The position numbers and the translations under genes were made by a program. From Lachnospiraceae bacterium (lineage in GTDB: Bacteria; Bacillota; Clostridia; Lachnospirales; Lachnospiraceae), in NCBI GenBank assembly GCA_017621075.1, contig JAGATV010000017.1, positions 1 through 64,000 of the forward strand: a stretch of DNA of 64,000 nucleotides, given 5' to 3'. The notes under the pieces are model-generated. The model was not told where the DNA came from and ran no database searches. It was given only the letters and a program-made list of their open reading frames with translations. Each line of letters opens with the position of its first letter. Position 1 is the stretch's first letter. Below, one piece after another: positions 41,443 through 50,533 of this stretch.

Positions 41443-42582
41443 CTAATTTAATCTCTTGATATACGGATCTGTGTCCGATTTGATCTTATTACTGTATTCC
41501 TTGATATTGTCCGTCACCTGATAAGATTCATCCTCGAACAGGAACTGATGCAGCCACACTACATTGCTCTCCAGATCTACAGGGATGACACAGCTGCCCT
41601 TTGCGCCGATATTGGCAGTGGTACGCATGCTCTCCTCAGGGAAACCACCCTCGTCCACGATGCGGTATTCGGAAATGTGTGCCAGCAGATTGGTGATATC
41701 TTCGGAATCCAGACTGGTATACACATCATCGATGACATTGTTGAATACCTTGGTCAAAGTAGCAAGATCCGCCTTCTTGGCCTGCTCCTCGATCGCCTTG
41801 ATGACCTCACGCTGACGTGCGGCACGTTTGAAATCGTCGCCTGCAGTATAACGGATACGGCAGTATGCGGTTGCCTGCAGACCGTCCAGCAGCTGATAGC
41901 CGGTCTGCGTTACCGGCTTATAGTCACATTTTAAGGTATTGGCAATACCGATCTGATAGTTGTTGATATGCTTGATCTCCTCGGAATCCACATCGATATA
42001 AACGCCGCCCAGACCATCGATGACCTCACTGAGCCCTCTGTAGCCTACAGTGACAAAGTTGGTGATATCCATATCCAGGTTCATGTTGAGCATTTTTACT
42101 GCCTGCTCTGCACCGCCGACGGAATAAGCGCCGTTGCACTTATCATAGACATCGTTGGCACGGTTTAAATAAGTATCACGATAAACACTGACGAGCTTGA
42201 TATCGCCGGTATCCATGTTGATGCTGGCGATCATGATGCTGTCGCTTCGGCTGCCCTTATAGAGCTGGCTGTCCTTGGTGGCATCCACGCCGAACAGTGC
42301 GATGTTCATGTAGCCTTTCATGGTGCCTTCTTCTTTTTCCTTCTGGACTTCCGCAGGGATCGCCACATCTTCCGGTTCAAGGACGGTGTAGCTGGGGCCG
42401 TCGGTGTTGGTCTTGGTCATCACCACATACAGGACGCCGATCATAGCTAAGATCACTACGATCTCAATGGCAAAGATAATGATCTTTCGTCTTTTTCTTG
42501 CTTCCCGCTGTTGTGCAGTCATCCTTTTGGGATTGCCGCCCTGTGTACTTCTGGTGTTTCTCTGGTTGGAATTGGTTGCCAT
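41443..42582 (-). CDS. LytR-CpsA-Psr (LCP) family wall-polymer ligase
   Basis: A 379-residue membrane-anchored LCP protein. A basic cytoplasmic N-terminus is followed by one helix (IIIFAIEIVVILAMIGVLYVV) and the extracellular LCP domain, with the conserved SRSDSIMIASIN, VSVYRDTYL and ARQREVIKAI segments that bind the pyrophosphoryl-lipid substrate. LCP enzymes move glycans from undecaprenyl pyrophosphate to peptidoglycan. It follows the initiating sugar transferase by 28 bp, so the two are coexpressed and may start and finish the same polymer. Confidence 0.93.
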   Translation of the reverse strand: MATNSNQRNTRSTQGGNPKRMTAQQREARKRRKIIIFAIEIVVILAMIGVLYVVMTKTNTDGPSYTVLEPEDVAIPAEVQKEKEEGTMKGYMNIALFGVDATKDSQLYKGSRSDSIMIASINMDTGDIKLVSVYRDTYLNRANDVYDKCNGAYSVGGAEQAVKMLNMNLDMDITNFVTVGYRGLSEVIDGLGGVYIDVDSEEIKHINNYQIGIANTLKCDYKPVTQTGYQLLDGLQATAYCRIRYTAGDDFKRAARQREVIKAIEEQAKKADLATLTKVFNNVIDDVYTSLDSEDITNLLAHISEYRIVDEGGFPEESMRTTANIGAKGSCVIPVDLESNVVWLHQFLFEDESYQVTDNIKEYSNKIKSDTDPYIKRLN

Positions 42583-42610
42583 AACATGTCTCCTTATTCA
42601 TTTACATCTT

Positions 42611-44017
42611 TTAATATGCATTTTTATTGATAAAACCTGTAAAAAATGTCATAAATATGATTTTTATGTCAAAACCGATGGTCCAGTTTTCAATATAGTA
42701 GATATCGTACTCGATCCGCTTGCGGATGGAAGTATCGCCCCGCAGCCCATTGACCTGCGCCCATCCGGTCAGCCCGGGCCTCACCTGATGCTTGACCATG
42801 TATCTGGGGATCTCTTCTTTAAACTTCTCCACAAAAAGCGGCCGCTCCGGTCTGGGGCCCACCAGGCTCATGTCACCCTTTAAGATATTGAACAACTGCG
42901 GAAGCTCATCTAAACTGGTACGGCGCAGGATCTTGCCGATACCGGTGACCCTGGGATCGTTTCGCACGGTCCAGGCCTTCTTTTCCTTGGCCGGCGCCTG
43001 TTGCTCCATGCTACGGAATTTGTACATCCAAAAAGGCTTATTGTGCAGTCCCACCCGTTCCTGCTTAAAGATCACGGGACCCGGGCTGGAGCATTTTACC
43101 AGAATGGCTGCGACCAGCATAATGGGTGCTGTAAGGATGATGCCGCACAGAGAACCCACGATATCCATGGCCCGCTTGATCAGGATATTCCCCGTATTGG
43201 TCAGAGGAACATAACGGATATTGATGACGGGCAGTCCCATCAGGTCCTCGGTATAAGGTCTGGTGGGGATCATGCTGTTATAATCCGGCACGAACTTTGT
43301 GTGTACACCGGATTTTTCACAGGTGTCCACAATCTCCTCCAGGATGTCATAATCCTTCAGGGCTAACGTGATGGCGATCTCATCTAACTTGTTCTCCGGG
43401 AGGATGATCTCCAGATTGCCGATGGTTCCCAGCACCTTGACGCCCTTGTAAACGGTTCCCGCAGGGATATGGTCATCCAGGATGCCGCACACCACATAGC
43501 CCCACTGGGGATTGTCGATGATGCGGGAAATATATTCCTCTGCCGCCCTGGAATAACCCACCAGCAGGATATGTTTCAAATTATATCCTTTGCTGCGCAT
43601 GGTCTGCAGGAATTTCCGAAGGATGATCCTGGAAAGGGTCATGAGGAAAATGTTCAGGGCATAAAAAATGGCCATGACGGAACGTGAATAGTTGATTTCC
43701 TTAACAATGACATAAAGGACTATGATCAGTGCCGCCATACCGATGGTATTGGCCTGAAAAATCCCGGAAATCTCATGTCTGCGCTTCACCGTCCGCTTGG
43801 GGGTATACACATTGCAACTGTAGTACAACACCAGATACAGCGGTACGATAAGATACAGGAGTTTGAAATAATCTCCTACCGGCAGGACACCGATCCCCGG
43901 TCCCTGTTCAAAAATATAAAATTTGATATAGTATGCCAGGATAAAGGAAGCTCCGGTCAATACCGCATCCATTGCCACCAACAGCCTGTTGAATATCTTC
44001 TGATTGTCTTTTATCAT
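42611..44017 (-). CDS. Polyprenyl-phosphate sugar-1-phosphate transferase (initiating enzyme)
   Basis: A 468-residue polytopic phosphoglycosyl transferase of the WbaP/CpsE type, which loads the first sugar-phosphate on undecaprenyl phosphate. Four or five N-terminal helices are followed by a nucleotide-binding-like domain (HILLVGYSRAAEEYI) and the C-terminal catalytic domain: KRAMDIVGSLCG, YKFRSM, TSLDELPQLFNILKGDMSLV, GPRPERP and RPGLTGWAQVNG. The sugar is not predictable. The start at 44017 (MIKDNQK) is favoured; a TTG start 13 codons upstream is possible. It heads a unit with the LCP gene. Confidence 0.93.
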   Translation of the reverse strand: MIKDNQKIFNRLLVAMDAVLTGASFILAYYIKFYIFEQGPGIGVLPVGDYFKLLYLIVPLYLVLYYSCNVYTPKRTVKRRHEISGIFQANTIGMAALIIVLYVIVKEINYSRSVMAIFYALNIFLMTLSRIILRKFLQTMRSKGYNLKHILLVGYSRAAEEYISRIIDNPQWGYVVCGILDDHIPAGTVYKGVKVLGTIGNLEIILPENKLDEIAITLALKDYDILEEIVDTCEKSGVHTKFVPDYNSMIPTRPYTEDLMGLPVINIRYVPLTNTGNILIKRAMDIVGSLCGIILTAPIMLVAAILVKCSSPGPVIFKQERVGLHNKPFWMYKFRSMEQQAPAKEKKAWTVRNDPRVTGIGKILRRTSLDELPQLFNILKGDMSLVGPRPERPLFVEKFKEEIPRYMVKHQVRPGLTGWAQVNGLRGDTSIRKRIEYDIYYIENWTIGFDIKIIFMTFFTGFINKNAY

Positions 44018-44079
44018 AGCGCCACCCGGTAACCACATCGCAGTGTAAAAGTCCAAAAGGTGCCCTTACATTTAAAAAT

Positions 44080-44108
44080 ATTTTACAATAGGGTACCCAA
44101 TTTCTCAA
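44080..44108 (-). promoter_or_regulatory. Sigma-A promoter of the sugar transferase-LCP unit
   Basis: TTGAGA (44103-44108), 17-base spacer, TAAAAT (44080-44085). Three CTTAAG sites lie at and upstream of it (44110-44151), two of them inside the end of the preceding gene. Confidence 0.65.
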
Positions 44109-44125
44109 CTTAAGAATGTATGAAG

Positions 44126-45106
44126 CTATTTCTTAAGAAATCTTAAGAAATTGGCCCATAACTCCCACTGGATGACCAGATAATTTTTTAGATTTTTGAG
44201 ACGAAAAGGCACTCTGTTCCTGCGTCCCTCCACGCTAAAGCACCGCGCCAGTCCTCTTGCACAGCCTTTCAGATAAGTCATGCCCATCTTCTTTCTGCAA
44301 AAGAACAGAAATTTGATAAAATATCCCACAAGCAGCAGGGGAAGATTCCAAAGGATCTGAAGCAGGGGCATATTTTTGCCGATGACGTACACACTGTTGG
44401 CGGAGGCCAACCTTGTCTTCCACTCATTGTAGCGGGAGCCGGAGGAAGCACTGCCGTAATGCAGCACCCTGGCCGAGGGCTCATACAGATTGTGATAACC
44501 GTAGATCTTGGCCCGATAGCCGATGTCCAGATCCTCCAGATAAGCAAAATGCGCCTCATCAAAAAGTCCAATCTCGGCAAAAACAGACCTCCTGTAAATG
44601 GCTGCGCCTCCACAGGCAGAAAAAACCTTCACCGGCCGGTCATACTGTTCTGCCGGTCTGCCCTTGCCTCGGGCGAAGGCCCAGCCCAGGGCACAATAAT
44701 AGTCCCCGGCATCATCCACCAATTCCGGCCTGTCCCACATCAGCATCCTGGCGCTGACAGAAAACGCCTTCGGGTCCCTGTTTATGGCGCGATGCAGGCC
44801 TTTAATAAATCCGGATTTAATTTTTGTGTCATTGTTCAGTAAAATAACATAAGGGGCCTGCGATGCCTGTATGCCCACGTTGACAGCATGGCAGAAACCG
44901 GTATTTTCCTGAAGGAGGATCTTGCGCACCCGGGGCCACTGTTCTGTCAATAACGGCACGCTTCCGTCCGTGGAGCCATTGTCTACCACAATCACCTCAA
45001 ATTCCGGAGTCTGTGGGTCCCGGGTCTCCTGTTCCAGAGCCATCAGGCAGTCCGTCAGATAAGTCCGTCCGTTATAATTTGGAATAACAACCGCTATTTC
45101 TTTCAT
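44126..45106 (-). CDS. Family 2 glycosyltransferase
   Basis: A 326-residue GT-A enzyme of the WcaA/rhamnosyltransferase-like group: EIAVVIPNYNGRTYL at the start, IVVDNGSTDGS for the nucleotide, LLNNDTKI as the metal-binding motif and the acceptor-site segment FAYLEDLDIGYR. A basic, hydrophobic C-terminus (about 240-326) suggests membrane contact. It starts 6 bp after the preceding glycosyltransferase with AGGTGAGG upstream. Donor and linkage unknown. Confidence 0.88.
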   Translation of the reverse strand: MKEIAVVIPNYNGRTYLTDCLMALEQETRDPQTPEFEVIVVDNGSTDGSVPLLTEQWPRVRKILLQENTGFCHAVNVGIQASQAPYVILLNNDTKIKSGFIKGLHRAINRDPKAFSVSARMLMWDRPELVDDAGDYYCALGWAFARGKGRPAEQYDRPVKVFSACGGAAIYRRSVFAEIGLFDEAHFAYLEDLDIGYRAKIYGYHNLYEPSARVLHYGSASSGSRYNEWKTRLASANSVYVIGKNMPLLQILWNLPLLLVGYFIKFLFFCRKKMGMTYLKGCARGLARCFSVEGRRNRVPFRLKNLKNYLVIQWELWANFLRFLKK

Positions 45107-45112
45107 ATATCC

Positions 45113-46486
45113 TCACCTGCGGTCGATCTGCCGCTTCTTTGCATTCCATTTTTCCGCTCTGTCCGGCGTATAGAGCAGCCGATAGCCTGCTTCCCTGACA
45201 GCCTTGGACAGCTTCAGACTTAAGGCTGTATAATCCGTGCCTTCCGGCAGGGTGGAGGCGTCAAACAGATCGGTCCCGGGAAACTTCCTGTAGGGAACTT
45301 CCGTCACTTCTTCAAACAGCGCATACAATTCTTCCTTCACCTGGATACAGCGAATGTCCAACGCCTCTGCATCCTGCGTCAGCGCCGCCCGGTGCAGATA
45401 GCCGCTGTACGCCTTGGGAAGTCCCTTATAATACACTTCCCCCTCTTTGGTCATCCTGCCGCCCATGGTCCTGCCCCAGGATAGCAGTCTGCCGCCCACG
45501 GCACCCACATCCTTTCTGGCCTTTAGCGGACCCTCCTCATACAGAAGCTGATAAAATCCAAGATGTTTCAGGGGTATCGCGCGGGCCTTCCACTTCCTGG
45601 CATCCGCGAAGTCCTGCAAGGCTCTAAGCCCCGCATCATAAGCATACTGCTTGCTTTGCGGATTCTGGGCTGTGGAGTCCTCATGGCATCTCCAATGATA
45701 AAGTACCTTGGGGATATGCACGATCTGTTCTTCCTGTCCCATCAGTTTTCCTGCTCCTCTGAGCACCAGATCATAATCCTGGGCTCCGTCATATTCTTTC
45801 CGGAAACCCAGTTCCTTTATCAGTCCGCTTTCCATCACCAGTAAATGACAGATATAGTTGTTGCTGAGTAATAAATCAAGATTAAATTTTTCTTTTCTGT
45901 TGGGCTCGTAGAAATGTTTTCCCTCGCCGTCACATTTATCTTCATCGGAATAAAGCATCTTTACCTCTATTCCGGCTTTCTTTCCTTTTTCAACAGCCGC
46001 TGCCATTTCGTACAAGGCATCCGGTGTCAGGATATCATCATGGTCCAGAAGACCGATATACTTTCCTGCGGCATGCTGCAATGCCTCGTTGGTATTTTCC
46101 GAGATACCTCTGTTTCCCGGAAGCTTCACATAACAAATCCGGGAATCCGCATAAGTGTCGATGACCTTCTTTACGCTGTCATCCTCCGTAGCATCAGCAA
46201 GGATCAGTTCCCAGTAGGGATAGCTTTGGTCCTGCAGAGAGGCCACAAGTTCCCGCAGATAGCCTTCCCCGGTGCGGTAAGCCGGCACCAGGATGCTGAA
46301 CAGGAAAGGGTCTTCCGCCCACTTTTTCTGCTCTTCCAACACTTCTGCAGACACCGGCCGGAACACATAAGGCTCCTGCTTTCCTTCCTCCAAACGCTCT
46401 TTTGCCGCATACCAGGTGCTCTGAAGGCCGTTACGCTTCAGATAGTACCAGGTCTTTTTCACATTGGCCGGATTGATCTTTCCCAT
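45113..46486 (-). CDS. Family 2 glycosyltransferase with C-terminal extension
   Basis: A 457-residue protein. The first 55 residues are a basic helical segment, then a GT-A domain (FSILVPAYRTGEGYL; LILADATEDDSV; GLLDHDDILTPDAL with the metal-binding DHDD; YDGAQDYDLVLR). Past about residue 300 a second region resembles a degenerate glycosyltransferase fold lacking metal-binding residues. It has the same N-terminal style as the two larger glycosyltransferases at 48481-52432 and is probably a paralogue. The start follows AAGGAGC. Confidence 0.85.
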   Translation of the reverse strand: MGKINPANVKKTWYYLKRNGLQSTWYAAKERLEEGKQEPYVFRPVSAEVLEEQKKWAEDPFLFSILVPAYRTGEGYLRELVASLQDQSYPYWELILADATEDDSVKKVIDTYADSRICYVKLPGNRGISENTNEALQHAAGKYIGLLDHDDILTPDALYEMAAAVEKGKKAGIEVKMLYSDEDKCDGEGKHFYEPNRKEKFNLDLLLSNNYICHLLVMESGLIKELGFRKEYDGAQDYDLVLRGAGKLMGQEEQIVHIPKVLYHWRCHEDSTAQNPQSKQYAYDAGLRALQDFADARKWKARAIPLKHLGFYQLLYEEGPLKARKDVGAVGGRLLSWGRTMGGRMTKEGEVYYKGLPKAYSGYLHRAALTQDAEALDIRCIQVKEELYALFEEVTEVPYRKFPGTDLFDASTLPEGTDYTALSLKLSKAVREAGYRLLYTPDRAEKWNAKKRQIDRR

Positions 46487-46540
46487 AACGCTCCTTGGCT
46501 CCTTTCTGCGCCATTGTCCTCCTGACCGGACTCCACAGAG

Positions 46541-46566
46541 AAAAATCGCCTTTTGCAGGCGATTTT
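46541..46566 (-). terminator. Terminator after the phosphoglucomutase gene
   Basis: AAAATCGCC (46542-46550) pairs with GGCGATTTT (46558-46566); the minus strand ends in TTTTTCTC. It isolates the phosphoglucomutase from the next glycosyltransferase genes. Confidence 0.75.
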
Positions 46567-46613
46567 CTCTTTATGAATCATGTATGGGGTCCATTATAAA
46601 ATCAAGATTTATT

Positions 46614-48335
46614 TTACAGCACTGCTTTTACATCCTCAGTGAGCTGTGCCACCTTCGCCTGGGCATCCTCCAGGCTGCTGCCCTTGACACCCATGTAGAA
46701 CTTGATCTTGGGCTCTGTGCCGGAAGGACGTGCACAGCACCATGCGTTGTCGGGAAGTTCAAAGTAAAGCACATTGGACTTGGGAAGTCCGGTGGTGGTC
46801 TTCTCCCCGGTCTCCATATCGATCACCACATCATTCTGGTAATCCCTGAACTTCAATACTTTCAGATCGCCGAATGCCTTGGGCGGATTATTGCGCAGCT
46901 TCTCCATGATCTCTGCGATCTGCTTGGAGCCGTCGATACCCTTTAAGGTTATGGTGTACTGAGTCTCCTTGAAATACCCGTACTTTTCGTACAGATCGAT
47001 CATCATATCCCACAGGGTCTTGCCCTGCTTCTTGCAGAATGCAGCCACCTCGCACAGACTCATGACTGCCACCACGGCGTCCTTGTCCCTTGCATGGGTG
47101 CCCACCAGACAGCCGTAACTCTCTTCCAGGCCGAATACGTAATGGTTGCTTCCGGTCTGCTCGAACAGCTTGATCTGCTCGCCGATGAATTTGAAGCCCG
47201 TAAGCACTTCGATCAGCTTTACGCCGTAAGCCTGCGTGATAGGCACTGTCATATTGGTGGTCACAATGGTGGTCACCAGGGCAGGATTTTCCGGCATGGT
47301 GCCTGTAGCAGCTTTTTCTCTCAGGATATATTCTGCGATCAGCATACCGGACATATTGCCTGTAAAGGCCACATACTCACCGGTCTTTTGATCCTTTGCA
47401 TAGACGCCCAGACGGTCTGCGTCGGGGTCGGTTGCCAGCACGATGTCCGCATCCTTCTCCTTAGCCAGACGGAGTGCGTAGGTAAACGCCTTGGGGTCCT
47501 CGGGATTGGGATAGTCCAGAGTGGTAAACTTGGGATCGGGATTTTCCTGCTCCGGCACTACATAGACATGCTTGAAGCCCAGCTCCGACAAAATACGTCT
47601 CACCGGCTTGTTTCCCGTGCCGCACAGAGGCGTATATACGATCTTGATATCATCAGCCATCTCCTTGATCACCTCGGGATGGATAATCTGCTTCTTCAAT
47701 TCTGCCATGTAAGCATCGTCGATGTCACTGCCGATGACCTGATACAGACCTGCTGCAACGGCAGCTTCTTTATCCATGGTCTTTACGGTGTGATAATCCT
47801 TGATAGCCTGCACTTCTTCAATGATCTGCTTATCCTTGGGAGCGGTGACCTGTGCGCCATCCTCCCAGTATACCTTGTAGCCGTTATATTCAGGAGGATT
47901 ATGGCTTGCCGTCACAACAATGCCTGCGGTACAGCCCAGTTTGCGCAGGGCAAAGGAAAGCTCGGGCGTGGGTCTTAAGGACTCGAAGATATATGCCTTG
48001 ATGCCGTTTGCAGCCAGACAGAGTGCCGCCTCGTTAGAAAATTCAGGTGACATATTGCGGGAATCGAAGGCAATGGCTACCCCCTTGTCCTGGGTGCCCT
48101 GCTTTAAGATAAAGTTGGCAAGTCCCTGGGTCGCCTTACGGACGGTGTAGATGTTCATGCGGTTGGTGCCCGCACCGATGATGCCGCGCAGACCGCCGGT
48201 GCCGAATTCCAGTTCCTTGTAGAACCGCTCTTCGATTTCCCCTTCCTCATTTCGGATAGACAGAAGTTCATTCTTGGTGTCCTGGTCAAAGTAATCATCC
48301 TCAAGCCAGAAATTAAATTCATCCATAAAACTCAT
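46614..48335 (-). CDS. Phosphoglucomutase / phosphomannomutase family enzyme
   Basis: A 573-residue alpha-phosphohexomutase with four domains. The phosphoserine loop is TASHNPPEYNGYKVYW, the metal loop is DPDADRLGV, the sugar-binding loop is GLEESYGC and the phosphate-binding site is RPSGTEPKIKFYM. Length and sequence match the Firmicute PgcA/phospho-sugar mutase group, which interconverts glucose-6-phosphate and glucose-1-phosphate and thereby feeds RfbA. It has its own promoter and terminator although it lies inside the glycan region. Confidence 0.93.
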   Translation of the reverse strand: MSFMDEFNFWLEDDYFDQDTKNELLSIRNEEGEIEERFYKELEFGTGGLRGIIGAGTNRMNIYTVRKATQGLANFILKQGTQDKGVAIAFDSRNMSPEFSNEAALCLAANGIKAYIFESLRPTPELSFALRKLGCTAGIVVTASHNPPEYNGYKVYWEDGAQVTAPKDKQIIEEVQAIKDYHTVKTMDKEAAVAAGLYQVIGSDIDDAYMAELKKQIIHPEVIKEMADDIKIVYTPLCGTGNKPVRRILSELGFKHVYVVPEQENPDPKFTTLDYPNPEDPKAFTYALRLAKEKDADIVLATDPDADRLGVYAKDQKTGEYVAFTGNMSGMLIAEYILREKAATGTMPENPALVTTIVTTNMTVPITQAYGVKLIEVLTGFKFIGEQIKLFEQTGSNHYVFGLEESYGCLVGTHARDKDAVVAVMSLCEVAAFCKKQGKTLWDMMIDLYEKYGYFKETQYTITLKGIDGSKQIAEIMEKLRNNPPKAFGDLKVLKFRDYQNDVVIDMETGEKTTTGLPKSNVLYFELPDNAWCCARPSGTEPKIKFYMGVKGSSLEDAQAKVAQLTEDVKAVL

Positions 48336-48424
48336 TTACATATCCTCCTAATTCTTTTTCGGTCAATCAGGGTGATGCGTTCCCCGAAAAGCAGGCTTCG
48401 GAAAAAGCAGCCCCCATTAACTTC

Positions 48425-48452
48425 ATTTTACCATAAATTATCGGCCTTGCAA
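48425..48452 (-). promoter_or_regulatory. Sigma-A promoter of the phosphoglucomutase gene
   Basis: TTGCAA (48447-48452), 16-base spacer, TAAAAT (48425-48430), between the end of the ten-gene glycan operon and the mutase start. Confidence 0.65.
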
Positions 48453-48480
48453 ATACTCTTTCGCAAAGATAGGACAGGAT

Positions 48481-50520
48481 TTATTCCTCGATCTTCAGCG
48501 AAAAATCACTGCGGTCCAAAGAAAAATTAGGGTTGTAATAGGGATCTCCCTTCTTCAGCACCTCTTTCCACTTTTCCCTGAACCGTTCCGATTCCCTGTT
48601 GTAGCGCTCCGCCCTTTCTCCGCTGTCATCCGGTCCTCTGGAAACGGATTCGTGGTGGAACAGCTCCGCAAACGGAGTGAATACGTTTAACAGACCTTTT
48701 TCCCTGAGTTTCAAGCAGAAGTCCACGTCATTTAAGGAGATGACGAAGCTCTCATCAAGTCCCCCCACTTCTTCAAACAGGCGCTTCTTCACAAGCAGAC
48801 AGGCGCCCGTCACTGCCGATACATCCTGCGCATAGCAGAGCCTGCCCATATATCCCAGATTCTGTCTATGCTGCTTGTAATGGCTGTGTCCCGCCGTGCG
48901 ATGGGCTCCCAGGCCGATGACCACCCCTGCATGCTGGATGGTCCTGTCCCCATAATAGAGCTTGGCCCCCACGGCGCCCACGTCCTCACGCTGTGCGTAC
49001 ATCAAAAGCTCTTCCATCCAGTTTACGGTGATCACTTCCGTATCATTGTTCAACAAGAGGATATATTCGCCGTCTGCGTAGGAAACACCCAGATTATTGA
49101 CCGCAGAATAATTGAAATCGCCTCTGTAGGTAACCACAGAAAGAGAACCGTCCCCGTTTCGCACGATCCCGCCGTCCCGTCCATCCTTCTGCCCGTTTCC
49201 GCCGTCATACTCATATCCCAGAAGTTTGGAGTAATACTCCCGGATTTCCCGGGTGGTACTGTTATTCTCCACAATGATGATCTCATAATTGTCATAAGTA
49301 GATTTTTCCCGGATGGAGTTTATGCACCTTTTCAAATCCTCTACATGATCCTTGTTGGGAATCACGATAGATATCTTAGGATTGCCGATGATCTCATAGC
49401 GGATGCGGAAAATGGTCTCAAAAGCCCTGGTGCTTGTGATCTGAAAATGCTCGTAACCATGCTTGCGAAGATGCTCCGCCACCGCTCCCTTGGCCGCCTC
49501 GATGGCATAAGGTTTCGCATCGATGCCGGAGGCCACGCTTCCCGCATGGCTTCTCCAGTAATACATCAGTCTGGGAACATGTACGATCTTTTGTGCATTG
49601 TCGGTGAGGCGAAGGATCATATCATGGTCCTGGCTTCCGTCAAACTTAGGCCGAAACAGCTCTGTCCCTTCCATCAGTTCCCTGGAAAACACACTGAAAT
49701 GGCAGATATAATTGTTGGCCCTAAGATTGTCCGGCGCAAAATCCGGCTTAAAATGCATGGTCAGCATCCTGTTGATGTCTCCGCTTCTAAAGGTGGTCTC
49801 ATCACAGTATAGATAATCTGCACCCTGCTCATTGATGGCCTTGGCATATTCATACAATACAGAAGGGTGAAGAATGTCGTCATGGTCGAAGAGTCCGATA
49901 TACTCTCCCCCAGCCATGGCATAGCACCGGTTGGTATTGCCTGCTATGCCTTCATTTTGGGCAAGTTTCTGATAGACAATGCGCCCTTCTGCCCGCCTTT
50001 TGTATTCCTCGCAGACCTCTCCCACATAAGCATGCTCTGCGTCAGAGCCGTCTGCCAGGCAGAGCTCCCACTTTTCGTAGGTCTGGTTCATAACGGAATC
50101 CAACATCTCCACAAGGAAAGTCCTGGGGGTATTGTACAAAGGCACCAGGATGCTGAAGGTCACCATCCTGGGAAATACGGTCTCCCGCTCCAGCTTTCTC
50201 TGAGCCTCATCGGGGAAGCTGTCCGTGCCGAACTGCCGCATGGCCCTGCGCTCCCTTTTCTTGTACCCCAGCTTGCGGATCACCCCTTTGGGGCCCCCGC
50301 AGTTTGCCAGCCTGTCCTTCTGGCGGATGGCCCAGTGCATCACATTCCTGGCGGGCTTACTGGCCTTCCAAAGAGGATTCTTCTTGATGCGGTCAAGCTT
50401 CCAGGTCAGCTCTTCGTTCTTTTCTTCCAGCTCAGCTACCCTTGCCGCCAGATCCGCATTTTTCAGATGTTCCTTTTCATAGGCTTCCTTGTATTCCAAA
50501 TCGGACTGATCATTGCTCAT
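48481..50520 (-). CDS. Large dual-domain family 2 glycosyltransferase
   Basis: A 679-residue protein with an N-terminal coiled coil (about 8-50), a basic linker and two GT-A domains. Domain one (about 118-330) has FSILVPLYNTPRTFLVEML and GLFDHDDILHPSVL. Domain two (about 370-640) has ISIVIPNKDHVEDLKRCI, IIIVENNST, LLLNNDTEV, RTIQHAGVVIG and FVISLNDVDFCLKLR. Such two-headed enzymes often alternate linkages in a repeating polymer. It is the last gene of the operon that begins at rfbB, and its start follows AGGAGG. Confidence 0.9.
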   Translation of the reverse strand: MSNDQSDLEYKEAYEKEHLKNADLAARVAELEEKNEELTWKLDRIKKNPLWKASKPARNVMHWAIRQKDRLANCGGPKGVIRKLGYKKRERRAMRQFGTDSFPDEAQRKLERETVFPRMVTFSILVPLYNTPRTFLVEMLDSVMNQTYEKWELCLADGSDAEHAYVGEVCEEYKRRAEGRIVYQKLAQNEGIAGNTNRCYAMAGGEYIGLFDHDDILHPSVLYEYAKAINEQGADYLYCDETTFRSGDINRMLTMHFKPDFAPDNLRANNYICHFSVFSRELMEGTELFRPKFDGSQDHDMILRLTDNAQKIVHVPRLMYYWRSHAGSVASGIDAKPYAIEAAKGAVAEHLRKHGYEHFQITSTRAFETIFRIRYEIIGNPKISIVIPNKDHVEDLKRCINSIREKSTYDNYEIIIVENNSTTREIREYYSKLLGYEYDGGNGQKDGRDGGIVRNGDGSLSVVTYRGDFNYSAVNNLGVSYADGEYILLLNNDTEVITVNWMEELLMYAQREDVGAVGAKLYYGDRTIQHAGVVIGLGAHRTAGHSHYKQHRQNLGYMGRLCYAQDVSAVTGACLLVKKRLFEEVGGLDESFVISLNDVDFCLKLREKGLLNVFTPFAELFHHESVSRGPDDSGERAERYNRESERFREKWKEVLKKGDPYYNPNFSLDRSDFSLKIEE

Positions 50521-50533
50521 TCCTCAGTACCTC

